A stretch of DNA of 64,000 nt. Origin: Panagrolaimus kolymaensis (Eukaryota > Nematoda > Chromadorea > Rhabditida > Panagrolaimidae). Every line of letters starts with the position of its first letter. Within the stretch, counting starts at the first letter, position 1. A program made the translations under genes and the position numbers. This document shows, one piece after another, positions 1-12,774 of this stretch. The stretch is taken from positions 372,001-436,000 of the forward strand of contig JAJQJQ010000067.1 in assembly GCA_028622995.1 (NCBI GenBank). The letters are read 5' to 3'. A model generated the notes under the pieces. The model had not been told where the DNA came from. It ran no database searches and worked only from the letters and a program-made list of their open reading frames with translations.

Positions 1-1844
1 TTATATCGATATAATCGAAATCTTAGTTTGGAATAAAATAAATCGTCTGAAAAAAAAGTTTATTTTTAATCGATGCTCTAAAACTTGAAAAAAGATGGGT
101 TTTATAATTTTCTTCAAAACGAAAATAAAAAAAGAAATATTTGTTTCCAAATCTCTCGGCGAACTTAGAAAAACACATTGAATTTTTGTTTTGACTATTG
201 CAACGAAATTAAAAAGCACTTGAAAATTAATTTATCTATCGCAACCAAAAGAAAGAAAAGTTTTATTGAAAAAATTTGTACATAAGTAAAAGAACTAACC
301 TGCTTCAATATTAAATGTAAAAGTTTGTGAAAATTTTGCACATGGACCAGGAAGTATTTTAGTTCTATGTTTACGAATTGGTGAAGCTTCTAATAATGCT
401 AATCGTACCTTAATAAAAAATTAATTAATAAATTTAGGAATTTTTTTATGCTTCAATAAACTTTAAAAGGTTAGGTTATATTTCTTACCTGTATTTGAGT
501 TGTTACGTCTTGTTGTTGCCCCGTTTCACTTTCACTGGTTGCTTCTAATATGGTTAAAATTACCTACAAAAAAAAACGTTTTTATGAATTTCAAATCTAC
601 AAAATTTTATTTAAAAAAATCATTAATTGTACTTTTCCGAAATAGGAAACTGAAAAGGTCACACTACGAAAATAAAAAAACCGTTCCAGGACGAAAATTA
701 ATATTCAGAATAAGAAACTTTTGTATTCTTGAAAAAATAAACTTAAAAAACCCAATAAAGCATATAAAAAGCTAAACTTTAAAATTAATAAATAAAATAA
801 AACTTTTTATATATATTATAACTTTAATCCTAAACTATAAAATGTATCATAAAATGTCACTCAGTCATGTGCATATCCAACATGTGTTAAAGAAAAGCAC
901 TTTTTTCATATTTAATACATTTTTTAAAACCTTTTTGTGGTTGACTGACTTCCCTTTTTTACTTTATTAATTATTAATTTAACAAAAAAAGGAAGTCTAA
1001 GATTTTTAGAGTTTTTTTAAAGAAAACGTGATTTAAGAATTAATTATTTAATATTAAATGCTGAAATTACAAAGTTTTTTTTTCAAGCATAAAAAATTAA
1101 AAAAGATGGTTGGAAATTTTGTTAGAAATTTTTTGTAGCTTTAATAAATTTGCTAAAAAAATTCCATCTTCAAAAAAAAGGATAAAGGTTTTTTGAAAAT
1201 TCAAAGATATCCAAAAATTTGAGATCCTGAATCAACAACAAAGTTTGCAAAAATCAAACGAAAATATTTCGCATGAAAATGAATTTCGTTCATTGGTTTT
1301 TTCATTTAATTTTTTTCAAGATTTTTTTCCACGTCTTTAAAGCTCATAAAAAAAGTTGGTTGGTAAAATGAAAATCTTTTGTTCTTTCCCTCTCAAATTT
1401 ATCGACCAATTTTTAAATTTGCAAGATTTTTTTATTTTGGATAAATCTAGCTTTTTTCATATCTTCCAATTATGAATTTTTTTGTCAAATTTTTTGAAGC
1501 TTTATCTATTAAAAAAACAGACAAAAACCTACTAATTTCTTTTGAGCACTATATTGGCATGAAACCAATAAACTTCCAGAAGCTTGTAAATTTTCATTAA
1601 ATTCATTTCCACCAGGTTGAATAAAAATTCTGGGTGGAGATAAAATGGGTAAAATATTTGATGCAATAGATCCATGACTTTTATGATTTTCATCAAATTT
1701 AAATAAATCATTTTCAAAATTTTCTTCTGGCGAATCATCTGACGGAGTTATTATAACTTCTTGGGACGGTGAATGTTGGCGACAGATTAGGCATGATATT
1801 GGCCAACATGCGGCCGAATAACATGAATAAAATACTTTATACAT
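1..1844 (-). CDS. C2-domain (synaptotagmin-17/B-K-like) protein, 5' exons, partial
   Basis: Three exons join in phase: 1844-1533, 563-489 and 408-300. The last ends in phase 1 at a GTTAG donor, and the gene runs off the left edge. Exon 1 encodes a Cys-rich start (CYSAACWPISCLICRQH), an acidic linker, then GSLLVSCQYSAQKKL. The join to VILTILEA and on to QVRLALLEASPIRKHRTKI and SQTFTF gives the beta-strand pattern of a C2 domain: first strands, LL-x-K/R-H-x-TK, then the FxxTFTF strand. A Cys-rich N-terminus followed by a C2 domain resembles synaptotagmin-17 (B/K) and related tandem-C2 trafficking proteins; that assignment is inference. The usual loop-1 aspartates (SDPYVK) are absent, so calcium-independent binding is likely. 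A TTTTTTTAG acceptor lies just upstream of the ATG and the frame stays open to it, so an earlier exon or a trans-splice is possible. Confidence 0.6.
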
Positions 1845-1861
1845 TGGATCGAAGGAAGCTA

Positions 1862-4800
1862 AAAAAATCTAAAAACATGAGGAAATATTTAAAGAAAAAT
1901 TATTTTTTTAAATATCGCGGCGAAAAATAAAGAGAAACGAAAAAAACGAGTAAAAATAAATATTTTCGTTTCGAAAGGCATAATACTATAATTTTTTTTT
2001 AATTTTTATACTTTATCGAAATTCAAAGGGAAAGTTTCTGATTTTCTAAGAATAAAAAAAAATTTTAGCAAGCGATGATAAATTTATTATATTTTTTCTT
2101 TTTTTTTCAAAAAAAAATCAACAAAAAATTGAATCATTTACAAAAGAAAGAAAAGAGAAAGAATAAAAAAAATATACGATGATTCAACAACCAACAACAT
2201 AATCATCTTCAAAAAAAATTTATGAAGATGCTTGCTTTTATGTTTTATTATAAAAAACCCCCCAAAAAATATTTTGAAATAAAAAGCATTGTTAAAAATA
2301 AAAAAAATTAAAGAAGGAACAAACAACAGTGGACGGACGAATGACGTCTTGAAAATTTTCAATAATTTATTTAAAAAAAATTAACTTGCTATAAATGTTC
2401 TTTATTTTGTCGTTGTGGCCAAAATTAGATTTCGAAAGAAATATTTTGTTAATTTAATTTTGGCTTAAACCACCAACGATTTTAAAAAAAGTAGAGCTTT
2501 CTAAGTTGGGAGTTATACTGGAATAAAGGATTTTTTTTATCACAAATAAAGCTACGGATTTTATTAAAATAAATTTTATTGCGAATTACACAAAAATTGG
2601 TAAAACTAAGGATTTGAAAGGCTTTATAAAAAAAAATATACTGGGATTAGTATTTGTTAGTTTTGATTTATTTTTTTATTAAAAATCTTACTGACATGTA
2701 TGTCTCTGCTTTCACAATTTTATAACAAAAATGTTTTTTTAATTATTGTGTAGGTGGTTGGTTGGACCACACCGCAAAAATTAATACTTGTAAGCTGTCA
2801 AATTCACCGCAGAAATTTAAAAAAGGAACAAGATTCTAGCAAAAAATAAATAAAAAATGAAAAAGAACAAGCCGGAAGTTAGTCAGTTGTCAGTCAGTCA
2901 GTCGTCCAAAAATCCAAAAAATAAATAAACAAATTATAATAAAAAAAAAAGCTAGAGCGCCTTCTATTTATTTTTTCTCTGCTCTTTCTTTTTTATTAAA
3001 TTAAATTTAATTTTTTTAACTCAATATTTCTTGAAACCAGATAGACAATTCGTATAGAAAAAAAAATAAACCACGTTGTCCATCACTTTTATAATATTTT
3101 TTCTTTAAAATTTAAGTTTATGAATTTGAAAAAAAAACAAAAATAAATAATAAAAATAATTGAAACAGGATATTTCTAAATTGGCTTTTTTCGTAGTAAC
3201 AAAAAAGTAAAAAGAAATAATAAAAAAATAATTGTAATTATATTTTTAATTGGAACAAAGAATATGGGAGGAGGAAACAATAATAAAAGGAAAAAAGATA
3301 GGCACGAGTAAACTCGTCTAAAAAAGTTAGAGAAAAGTCTCTATGATAAAAAATAAAAGCGGGGTTTTTTAGGGTTCAAAGGAGAAATACTCTATAGAAA
3401 ATATTCTTAATTTCTGTATGGATGGACAATTCGAAAAAAAATTGAGGAGGAGTTTTTTTGCAAAAAGAATGTCAAAACCTAAAAACTTTGTTAATTTCTT
3501 ATATTTTTAAACTTTTGTTCCAAATTAAAAAAATTTTTTGTAGTGAAAATTTTATTTTTTGTTTGAGACTTTAAAATTAAATTGGTCAATCATTTTGAAT
3601 ATATTTTTTTGGGCTACAAAATACTCCTCCTGCCTACGCTTACATAAACAAATAAATAAATACATACTTGTCAAGAAGAAAGCCACCCTCACAAAAAAAT
3701 AATAATTGAACGTTTGGCCTCCTCATTTTCTTTATTTGATGACTTTGCTACATTTTGAGCAAATTGTAATGTTTTTATTTGTACTTATATAAATACATAA
3801 GTGGCATTAAATAAAGGAGTAAAAATATTAAACAAAAAATTGACAACAAAAATAGATATAATGCAGCAACTGCAACTTTGTATTTGTTTCCATACTTAAC
3901 TAACTGTCGTCATCTCTTTTATTTTTTTTCATTTTCATAAGTGTAATAAAAATAAAAATGTCAAATAAGCTATTTTTAATCTATTTTTAGTATTTTTTTT
4001 ATGATGAAGCAATTAAGAGGTCGTTTATATTTTATAATGGGAAGAGGTAATTCAAAGAACCATAGAATTTATTTTTGTTAAATAAATTGTTGCAAAAATG
4101 AAACATAGAAAAGTAAAAAATCAGAGAAAAATTTTGTAAAAAGTTTAAACTTTGATGGAAGAAAGTATTTGGAGCTAAAAACAAGAAATTTTTACACAAT
4201 AATTAAGAATGTTTTAACTTTCAAAAAAAATGCATTTTTTATTGGGTGTTTTTTTAGTATTTAATCTGCCTATAAATAATGCCTCAAAATATTTTGTAAA
4301 AAAGATTTTTCTGGAAAGCTTTAACCCAAAAAAAAAGTGTAATTTTTGTTTCAGGAAGCTAAAAAATATTTTGCAAGAAAAGATAAAACTTAAAACTAAA
4401 TGACAGCAGTTTAAAAAAATAATAAAAAAACCTTTTAAACACAAATTTTTTTATTGGATACTTAAATAAAAAACTAGCCCACAAACAATTTCCTCTTCTC
4501 TCTCTCTTCTTTTTTTTTATGTATTTTCTGTTTTAAAAAAGAGAGATGATTAAACTTAATAATAAAGAAAAAAGTAAAAGCTGCAACAAAAAAAAGTAAG
4601 TAAGTCAAAAAGATGTTTAAGCGGTGGTTAAGTGGCATTCTCTTTTTATCCATCCATCCAAAAAAAAATAGAACAGAACATAAAACAGAGAGAAGAGGAA
4701 AAGATTAAAAAATAAAATAAAGTAAAAAAAATAAGTAAAAAAAATAAGTAAAAAAGAAATATTAAAAATTAAGCGGTTTAACTTATTGGGGGCAAGAATT

Positions 4801-7040
4801 TTTTGTTGTTGCATAAAAAATATTTTACCATACATTTTTTTAACTTCCATGCCAAAAAAAAGGAAAATAAAAGAAGGTAATAAAAAAGAGAATATTTTTT
4901 AGGTATAAAATAAAAAAATTGATTCATTTATTTATGGGAATGGTAGTTTCTGAGAGAAAATAATAGTTGCAAAAAAAACTATTCTTTAATAAAAATAAAA
5001 AATAAACGAAGAAGTTTGGGGATTACAGTAAAAAAAGCATGCAAAGGAAAGCGATTTTTTTTAGACCGCTGTCGTTTTACACAGCCAAGTTTTTTGGACA
5101 TTCTAGGAAATCAAATTTATCATCACTTTTTGCGTAGTCAAGGAAGTAAAGGCAATTTGCATAAATGACGAGAAGAAAAAAACTAGAGAAAAAGTGGAAA
5201 AAAGTTTACAGTAAACAAGGATAAAAGAATTTTTTAAAAATAGGGAGCTCTTGACGAAACTGCAAGAATTTTGAATTTTTTCATGTCAAAACGTTTTAAG
5301 TTTAAAGTAAAATAAATCTTTGAAATATTTTCTTTTATTAGAAAATATTTCAACGAAAATAAAGTAATTTTCGAAGCTTGTATTAACCAAAAAGTTTTTC
5401 GAATCAAATCTTTAAACCAAAAAATTCTAATTTTTTGTTTTACTGCTGCTTATGTTTAATAATTATAAAACAAACTAACTAATTCTAAGCTACCTAAAAC
5501 AAACTTTTTATATATATGCTTTTTCTATTCAATAAGCAACAACATTTTCTATTCATTATTAAGCAAGCTTCAGTGATTTTGAACTTTTCAATGAACCTCT
5601 TCCAAAATAAAATATCTGACAACTAAATAAAGAAAAAAGACAAAAACTAAAAAACCCCAAAAAATGGCAAAAATGCAAGAAACCGTGGAAAATTTTTAGA
5701 ACACACCTTTTTCTTCTTTCCTCTTCCAAAGCCCATCTTTTCAAATATGCAATAACAAATTAAAAGCAAAAAAAAAACATAAAAAAGCGGTGACTTTTGA
5801 AGGAACAAAAAAGACAAAAAAGAAAAACCACATAAGAAAATTTAAAAAAAATAAATAAAGCAAGAAAATTTTTCTCTTTTTTTTGTGGTTTTTCTTGTAA
5901 TAATTTTTTATTCACAACCAACTAAACAGTTTTTTTCAGTTTGGTGTTGTTGCTTCTTCTTCCTCGACGACGACAACGACCCGCCTAGTTTCATAGTTCT
6001 TTTCTTTTTTTTGTGTTACATTAACTACAATGGATTTAAAAGAGAAACACAGGAGAGAGAAAGAAAAGAACATTGTCATTCTCACTTTGATGCTGTCGTC
6101 GCTGCTTTAGTTGTTGGCAATTTTTTTTGTGCCAACCTACAAAAATAAATATATATATTTAAAATGTAGCTAAAGACAGGGTAGAAGAATAGAAAAGACA
6201 AAAGATAAATAGCTTATATGAAACACATACATATTTTTTTTGTTTTTGTTTTGTCGTCTGAGCAGCGAATGAATGTAAAGATAAAATTGAAATGAATTTG
6301 TAAAAATTTTTATTTTAAAAAAATACATGGCTTTATATTTTAGAATGTGGAGATTTGTGGCTGTTGATAGAAAGATGGCATATCAAAAAAAGATATTTGA
6401 ACATACCTTAAGAGGGGGGTGAACATGTTCACCACCTCTCAAGGTATGTATGTGAAATTATCCGAAAATGAAAAGCACAACAAAGCTTTTTTTAATCTCA
6501 AAAATATGATTTTTTAGTTTTAAGTAATTTTACTAAATTGTAGAAGAAAAAATTTGTGAAATTCCAAAATGCATTTCGATTATCAATGTTTTGAGCTTAG
6601 AATCATTCAATAAAGCTCAATTTTTTAAATTATTGTAAAAATTTTATTTTCGAGAAAGGGAAAATACAAAAATGAGAAAAAAATATCGCAACATTACGAC
6701 CTCTCTCTAATTTCCATATATCCATGCCAACACATATTCTTTATTTTTAACATTCATACCAAAATCACCTCAAAAACAATATAAAAATGACGTGAGAGAA
6801 TAAAATCTCGCTCTTTTTCATTTTCTTCCGGTTCCTTATTTTTTTTAATGTTGTTCCTTTTTTACAAATTCATTCCCTCTTTTCATTAATAAAAAGAAGG
6901 CGGCAAGCTAAATGGCTGGCTAATAACAAATTTAAAAAAAAGCCGCATTTTTATTATTTTTGTTATAAATAAAAAAAGACAAAAAAGATTTGCAGTTGTA
7001 TTTTTTTAATGTATTTTTCGCTAATTTATTATTGTCATTT
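1862..7040. other. Gene-free AT-rich stretch
   Basis: About 5.2 kb without a supported gene. It is dominated by poly-A/T runs, and the short open frames here have low-complexity Phe/Lys/Leu/Asn translations with no splice logic. It contains a short TCAG microsatellite near 2881-2905 and the palindrome at 6401-6450. It lies upstream of the C2-domain gene and may hold its promoter or unspotted 5' non-coding exons. Confidence 0.6.
6401..6450. repeat. Near-perfect palindrome with no spacer
   Basis: Two arms of about 24-25 bases meet at the centre GAACATGTTC. The left arm begins ACATACCTTAAGAGG and the right arm is its inverse, with two mismatches and one extra G. The G/C-containing arms stand out from the AT-rich surroundings. 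It could form a hairpin or cruciform, or be a paired terminal-repeat remnant of a small transposon. No target-site duplication was seen. Confidence 0.8.
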
Positions 7041-7049
7041 AGCTGAGCC

Positions 7050-7848
7050 ATAAAATAAAAAAAATAAATGTGGCCCGTTTATTTTCATTTTTCATGTGAA
7101 AAAAAAGCAAAAAAATAAAAAGATTTTGTTAAAGAAAAAATCATTAAAAAAAACAATGAGAAATGCATTTTTTTTAATAAAAATAATTTAAGGATGGATA
7201 AGTTGGTTGGTAACTAAATCAGGAGCTAATTGATGAGCTTTTCCACCTGCAATCAAGGCACTATGCAAGAATCCAGCTTGATGAAAAATATTTGCTAATC
7301 CGATTAATGAAGTATCCTACAAAAATGAGAAACACTTGAATAATAAGAATAATTAAAAATCAATAATATAATTTAAAGAGACTTGCCTTTTTATCTTTGG
7401 ATAAATTTTTAAGCGCGTGTCGTAAACACTTGAGCGCATTCACTGCATCGCCTTTAACCCTCCAATAAAGGGTTGATGCAGCTGTTATAACTCCATTTAC
7501 ACCATCATCTTGTAAATCTATAAATTTAAAACAAATTTTAAAAAGTTGAGAGCAAAATTTGCATAAATAAGAAGAAGATTTAAATATATTTTTATTGTAA
7601 AAACAATGTTCGGCACGAAAAAAATTTTCGCTTTAGCTAGACCAAAGAAAATCTTTTGTTTTGAGACTTAAAGAAATTAAAAACTTCGCTTTAAAAATGA
7701 GGAAAATAATAATTTCAACTTTGAGATAACCAAATTAAAATTTTTTTTGTTAACTATCTCAAAATAGGTTTACGGTTTTATTAATTTCAATCAAAAATAG
7801 AAATAATTTTTTAGCCTTTAATCTTTTTTGCTATACCTGCTTTTTTAC
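7050..7848 (-). pseudogene. Duplicated, truncated 3' end of the TTC17 gene
   Basis: This stretch repeats, in the same orientation, the 3' end of the TTC17 gene at about 17654-18503. The exon 7517-7387 matches TTC17 exon 18339-18209, including YWRVKGDAVNALKCL and even its rare GC donor. The exon starting near 7319 matches DTSLIGLANIFHQAGFLHSA of exon 18139-17996. Flanking non-coding DNA also matches, for example the block around 'cccgtttatttt' and the distal intron ending near 'aatcttttttgct'. The copy lacks the last TTC17 exon and the end of the preceding one: at about 7200 the sequence jumps from within the penultimate exon to the downstream flank. No upstream TPR exons are present, so it cannot make a TTC17 protein. 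Divergence from the parent is low in exons and higher in introns. Confidence 0.85.
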
Positions 7849-8075
7849 TCACATGCAACTATTTTAAAATTATATAATATTGCCATAGAAACAAACACAA
7901 ACACAAACAAAAATATAAAAAATTTCTTATTGACTATTTAAATTTTATTTTTGGCAAAAACAAAGCACTTTTTTTTTTGCTTTTTCTGACGCTGCTCTTA
8001 TTTATCATGCAACAACAATCAGAAAATTTTGGTGGTTTGTTTAATTTTAAAACTTTTTTTATTGTATTTTAATTT

Positions 8076-8820
8076 ATGAGTTCAATTTATTTAGCAGCAG
8101 CAGCAATTTTAACAACAACCGAATCAATTGAAAATCCTGTAATAATTAAAGAAGGTTTATTAAAGCGTTGGGTTACAGGTTTATTTACAAAAGATCATTG
8201 GAAAGAATGCTACGTAGAATTGTATTCAGATTCGGATTTAGTTTGGTATAACAAAAAAGTTAGTTTGTTCTTTCTGTATTAGAAAAAAGCGGCTTTATTA
8301 ATCAAAAAAGTTTTTTTAGGAAGATCCAAAACCAATTAATTCGATAACTCTCAAAAAATATGTGGAATATATTTGTGTTGGACCAATGACTGAAGCAATG
8401 TTAGGTTCAAAACCTGAACCTCCTTTGGATTTTGACATTCATCATCGAGTTGCATTTGGAAAGGATCCATTTGGGAATGATGTTGAATGGTTTATATTCA
8501 ATTCTGTTCAAGATATTGAAGAATGGTTTAGTGCTATAGCAACCACATTTCCCAAAAGTGATTTATTAACCAAGCATGAAGATATTTTAACTTCATGGTC
8601 TACCACGCCCAAGCTTGATCCAATTCCACCAATTATATTTGCAACGGAAAAGTTAGAGAAAATTATTTTAGACAATAATTTTGGATGCTTTTTTACGGAA
8701 GTTGAAAAACGTCGAAAACATTTTGTAGCAACGGTAAAGTTTATTAAAGTTTTTGTTTGTTAACAAAGTTTATGTTGTTTCATAATTTTTTAGCAAAATG
8801 AAAGCGGCGAGGATTTATGA
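8076..8820 (+). CDS. Pleckstrin-homology (PH) domain protein
   Basis: Three exons join in phase 0: 8076-8258, 8320-8733 and 8794-8820, giving about 207 residues. Near the N-terminus IKEGLLKRWVTG opens the first PH strand, and KECYVELYSDSDLVWYNKK forms strands 2-3. After the intron come the remaining strands and a final helix, VEWFIFNSVQDIEEWFSAI, whose Trp is the conserved PH-helix tryptophan. PH domains usually bind phosphoinositides or proteins at membranes; the ligand cannot be read from sequence. A second segment (residues about 125-195) is unassigned. The last exon adds only eight residues. The first ATG after an in-frame-free AT stretch was taken as the start. It is divergent to the duplicated TTC17 fragment upstream. 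Confidence 0.75.
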
Positions 8821-9290
8821 AATAACATGATTGAATTTTATTTTTAATTGATATCTAACTTTTTGTGAAAAAATAATTCCAGAATTTTAATAATTTTTTA
8901 AAAGCTTCGTTTAAAAATAGATAAATTTTTTTAACTATTCTTGTGGACTGGACTTTGAGCATAAATGTGGTAGAAAATTTGTATAGAAAATCATGCCGAT
9001 TTATACTTTTTTTGAACATGTTTTTAAAACCAAAAGCTATTAGTTATTTTATTTCAACTTTTTTTAATGCTCAATTAAAACAACTGTTAACTTATTTCAT
9101 CCTCTTTTTTTTTTGCGTAAATAATAAAATTTGATTTTAATGTTGATGCTTATAGAATACCAAATTTTTTTTGATTAAAGTTGACAAAATATTAATATAA
9201 AATTTAAAAAACAGAAATAAGAATAAAGTTAAAATGAAGTTTATCATCAAAAGCGTGTTTTCATATTTCTAGCTTTTATTTTATTACTTT
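8821..9290. other. Intergenic, nothing recognised
   Basis: AT-rich convergent interval between the PH gene and the next minus-strand gene. A 63-residue open frame at 8943-9134 has no recognisable motif or splice context and is treated as chance. Confidence 0.6.
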
Positions 9291-12200
9291 TTAGCGGCGA
9301 GCAAAAAGATTTGCCGTTAATCGAAGTTTGTTCAATCTTTCATGTTTAAAAGCAGCCGCGTGTTGAAATACAAATTCATCAAAGAGTTCCACTTCATTGC
9401 CTTCCAATTTTTGCTTAAATAATTCAAAATACCATAATAACATTGTGGCTCCGTTGCAAGCTCGTGGATCAAAAAGTTGAAGAAAGTTTTCAACTTCCCA
9501 AATGACTTTGGTATTTTCCATCCACGATTCAATTGAACCTTCTTTTATTTTGTAAAATAATTTATTCATTGTTTCCATGACTTTTAAAATTTTTATAATA
9601 CCCATTTCTTCAAAGCGGCCACTAAAAAATTGAGAACCAATAATTTTAATTTTGCAATTTTTTATGTTTCTTAAATATTTCTGCACTTCTCTTTTTTCAG
9701 CCAAACAATGAGCTTTTTGTGCTTCAGCATTAAATATTCGAAATGTGTCAGGAAAAGAATGACCTAATTCCGTTTCAGCATTAAACATAAAAAATTCATT
9801 TATCCATTCTGATTGTTCATTGGTCATTAAAATGCATATAGGAATATAATCATTAAATTTTGGTATAAGTTCATCTTTGGCATTTAAAGTCATAATGGAA
9901 TCAATTATGAATTCAAGGATTAAGAAATCAATGTGACAACCTTCCAATTCAAAAATGAACAATAAACTTTCAATCAAAGGAATTTTAATGGAAGAAGAAA
10001 GCTTGGTGCAAAGACTTTGAAGACGATGATCGTCGATGAATTCATTTTGAAAATATTGTAGAAACTTTTTCATTCTAGCTTCATTAATTTCTGCGCCATT
10101 ATTTTCAGGAATAAACAAATCAAAGCATTCATAAAGATTTTGAAATTCATTCAATTTTAGCTTAAAAATATAATCTTTTCGAATTCGATCTATAACCACA
10201 CTTCGATTTCTATTTTCTATGATATATTCAATTTTCATTGTAGAATAATATATAGCATAGATTTCTGTCAACTCTTTTTCAAAATCAGTGTTTAATGTTT
10301 GAGACCAGTCGATAATTCGAAGATGAGCAAGCAAGAGTTTTTTCAAAAACTTTTCATTAAATGCTTCAGGGCATTCGTTTTTTAATGAATTTAACACTTC
10401 TAATGGCGCAGTCATCGTCCAAAGCATATCCCAATTATTTTCATTTGTTGTTGAATTTTTTACATCTATAAATTTAAATAAACTCATATGACAAAAAAAA
10501 GAAAAGAAAAAAAACTTACTATTTAAAAAATTATTTTCCGCATTGCAATATTTTTCTTTCATTTTTTGTGAATCAAACGAAGTTAAAATGCTTTCAAGCT
10601 CTTGATTGAAACGCTCGCCTATCATTCCTTTACGCTTTTCCTGCCAAGTTTTATTTAAATCACTGTAACACATTTCATAATATTTGCAATAAACAAATTT
10701 TTCATCAATCGAATTCGTCATTTGAGCTATGGCTTTTTCAGTTCTCTCAGTTTTGAAAGAACGTTTGGGTAGCTTAGGAGTTTCGTAAATATCTCGAGGC
10801 TCTATGGAAATGTAAACATTTTTTCCATCTGAAAAAAATCATTAATTTTTCAAGTCAATAAAAAATTAAAAAAACCGTTAACATTGAACACAGAATCAAT
10901 CATTTTTTCTGTTGAATAAATAAGTTTAAAATTCTTAGAATGATTTTCTCCATAACATTTTCTTACATCGGAATATAAAAATATCTTTTTTTTAAACACT
11001 ATCCCAATATCCCAACCATCTTTTCCATTTTTTCCACTTTTTCCAACTTTTCCGTGATTACCATCAATTCCACTATTCGCAGTAACCTGAAAAAATAAAA
11101 ATAAAGTACTACTTGAAGTTTATTTATTTTCGCTGTAATAAATAAAAAAAACTGACATGAGGTAAATTAATTTTTGTTTTACCACAATTTATAATTTTAA
11201 ATTGTCCTTTCATTCCGCCTTGACCTCCACATCCATTGTTACCGCCTTTTTAACCAAGAGATCCTTTAGTACCTTCCCAAAATTCTAAGATATGCGTTGA
11301 AGCTAAATTTTCTTTAAAATATCGACTGTGCTTAAATCCATCGACTGTTGTTTCATTAATGGAAGCACAAGATTGTAAATTTAGGTCAAAAGTATCTTCT
11401 TCAAAAAATTTTCCTTTTCCATCAATTCCATACATCCCATTTTTGCCATCTAAACCGTTTGATCCGTTACCTCCATTTAAAATTATATTAAAATTTTCTA
11501 TTCCAACAATATTTGTGGTAACCACGCATAAATTTCCTGAAGGTTTACCAGCTACTCCATCTTCACCATTTTTTCCAAAATCGTCGTCTGTAGGAGGAGA
11601 TTTAGTGCTTATGATTTCAGGTCCATCTGCTCCAGATAAATCAAAAACAATTTTACAAGCAGCAACTATTTCAGGAGCGCATAAAACAAAGTTTTTTCCT
11701 GGAAATTTGATTTCAGAGACATCTATGATTATTTGTTGTTCGGCAAAAAGTCGTATTTCGGTAAAGTTTTTCTTTTCCATTTCAGTTCTTAAATCTTCAA
11801 AAATTCAGTAAAAATAAGTTTAAATCCATAAACCTCAAGCAAATTGCCGCTTTTAATTTCACTGACTTTTAATTGAAAAGGTTGAAAGATGTTCTGGGAA
11901 AAAAACGCTTTAAATTTAAGAGAACTATATAAATGGCAAAAAAGCTTACTTCAATTTTTTTAGTAAATTCTGAACTGTAAGAATCAACAAATTTTTCTAC
12001 AATTTGTTTAAATTCTATCACAACCAATTCTTCATCACTGATTGGGTAGCGGCATTTGTGACGTGTTAATATTCTTCTGCAGTCAACAACAACAGAATTC
12101 TTCTCTTTATTACAACAACATTTTTTCCATAAAGTTTCAGCAGCTTCATCGAAAATATTACAAGGTCCTTGCAAAGTTTGGAGACAAAATTTCAAAGCCC

Positions 12201-12774
12201 GAAAAACTTCGATTTCTCCTTGCAGGTTTTTTGCTTCAAGAAATTTTTGCCAAAATATGATAGGAATTTGACGCATAAAAGCTTCGCCCTCTATTTTGGC
12301 GACATTCCATATTCCACTATTGACACATTTTGATTTATTTAAACTTTGAAGATCATCAAGTAAAGGAAAGAAATCCGCGTCTTTAAGTAAAAAAAGAAAT
12401 TTTTCCATAGTTAAAATTTCAAAAATCCATTTTTTAATTACGTCATCATTGTTTTTAGAATTAAATAAATTATCAAAAAAGTCTTCCAACTTTGTGGGTA
12501 AGATATTTAAAATGCTACAAACATATTGGTACTCAATAATAACCCAATCATTATTTGATTTAATATTAAATAGAGGTAATAAAGAGGTTTTTAAGTTATC
12601 CAAAGTTGTGTTGTTGTCAATTACCGCTTCTTCAATTTTTAATTTCACATCAAACCATGTTACTGTGCTTTGAGTAGCTTCAACAATCGAAGACATTCTT
12701 ATTTTAAAAAAAGTGTTAAATAGTTTTTTTAAACAATGAATATAGTTGGAAAGTGATTTTTCGACCAAACTCAA
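9291..12774 (-). CDS. Large unrecognised protein with NGxDG glycine motifs; frame disrupted
   Basis: Five exons are joined by good splice sites: 12696 (or 12774)-11950, 11896-11157, 11086-10876, 10828-10520 and 10465-9291, about 1,060 residues. The N-terminal 250 residues and C-terminal 470 residues look helical and contain no motif I recognise. The middle has FPGKNFVLCAPEI, then runs such as NGGNGSNGLDGKNG, GKNGEDG and GKVGKSGKNGKDG. These are spaced like a glycine-rich loop or beta-solenoid repeat, not like true collagen Gly-X-Y. Two breaks are visible. The frame shifts by one base at an AAA run near 11791-11793 (plus strand). A TAA at 11252-11250 interrupts an otherwise continuous Gly-rich frame that resumes immediately after it. 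Either this is a young pseudogene or the consensus has errors. No signal peptide or membrane segment is seen. The start could be either in-frame Met; 12696 is preferred. Confidence 0.6.

Noticed and set aside
500..775. 91-codon plus-strand open frame
   Set aside because: It overlaps an exon of the C2-domain gene on the other strand, and its translation is Lys/Phe/Leu-rich without motifs.
2881..2905. Short TCAG tandem repeat
   Set aside because: Only a few units; ordinary microsatellite.
2138..6148. Several 60-90 codon open frames in the left intergenic DNA
   Set aside because: Translations are poly-Phe/Leu/Lys from homopolymers; there are no splice signals in phase and no family resemblance.
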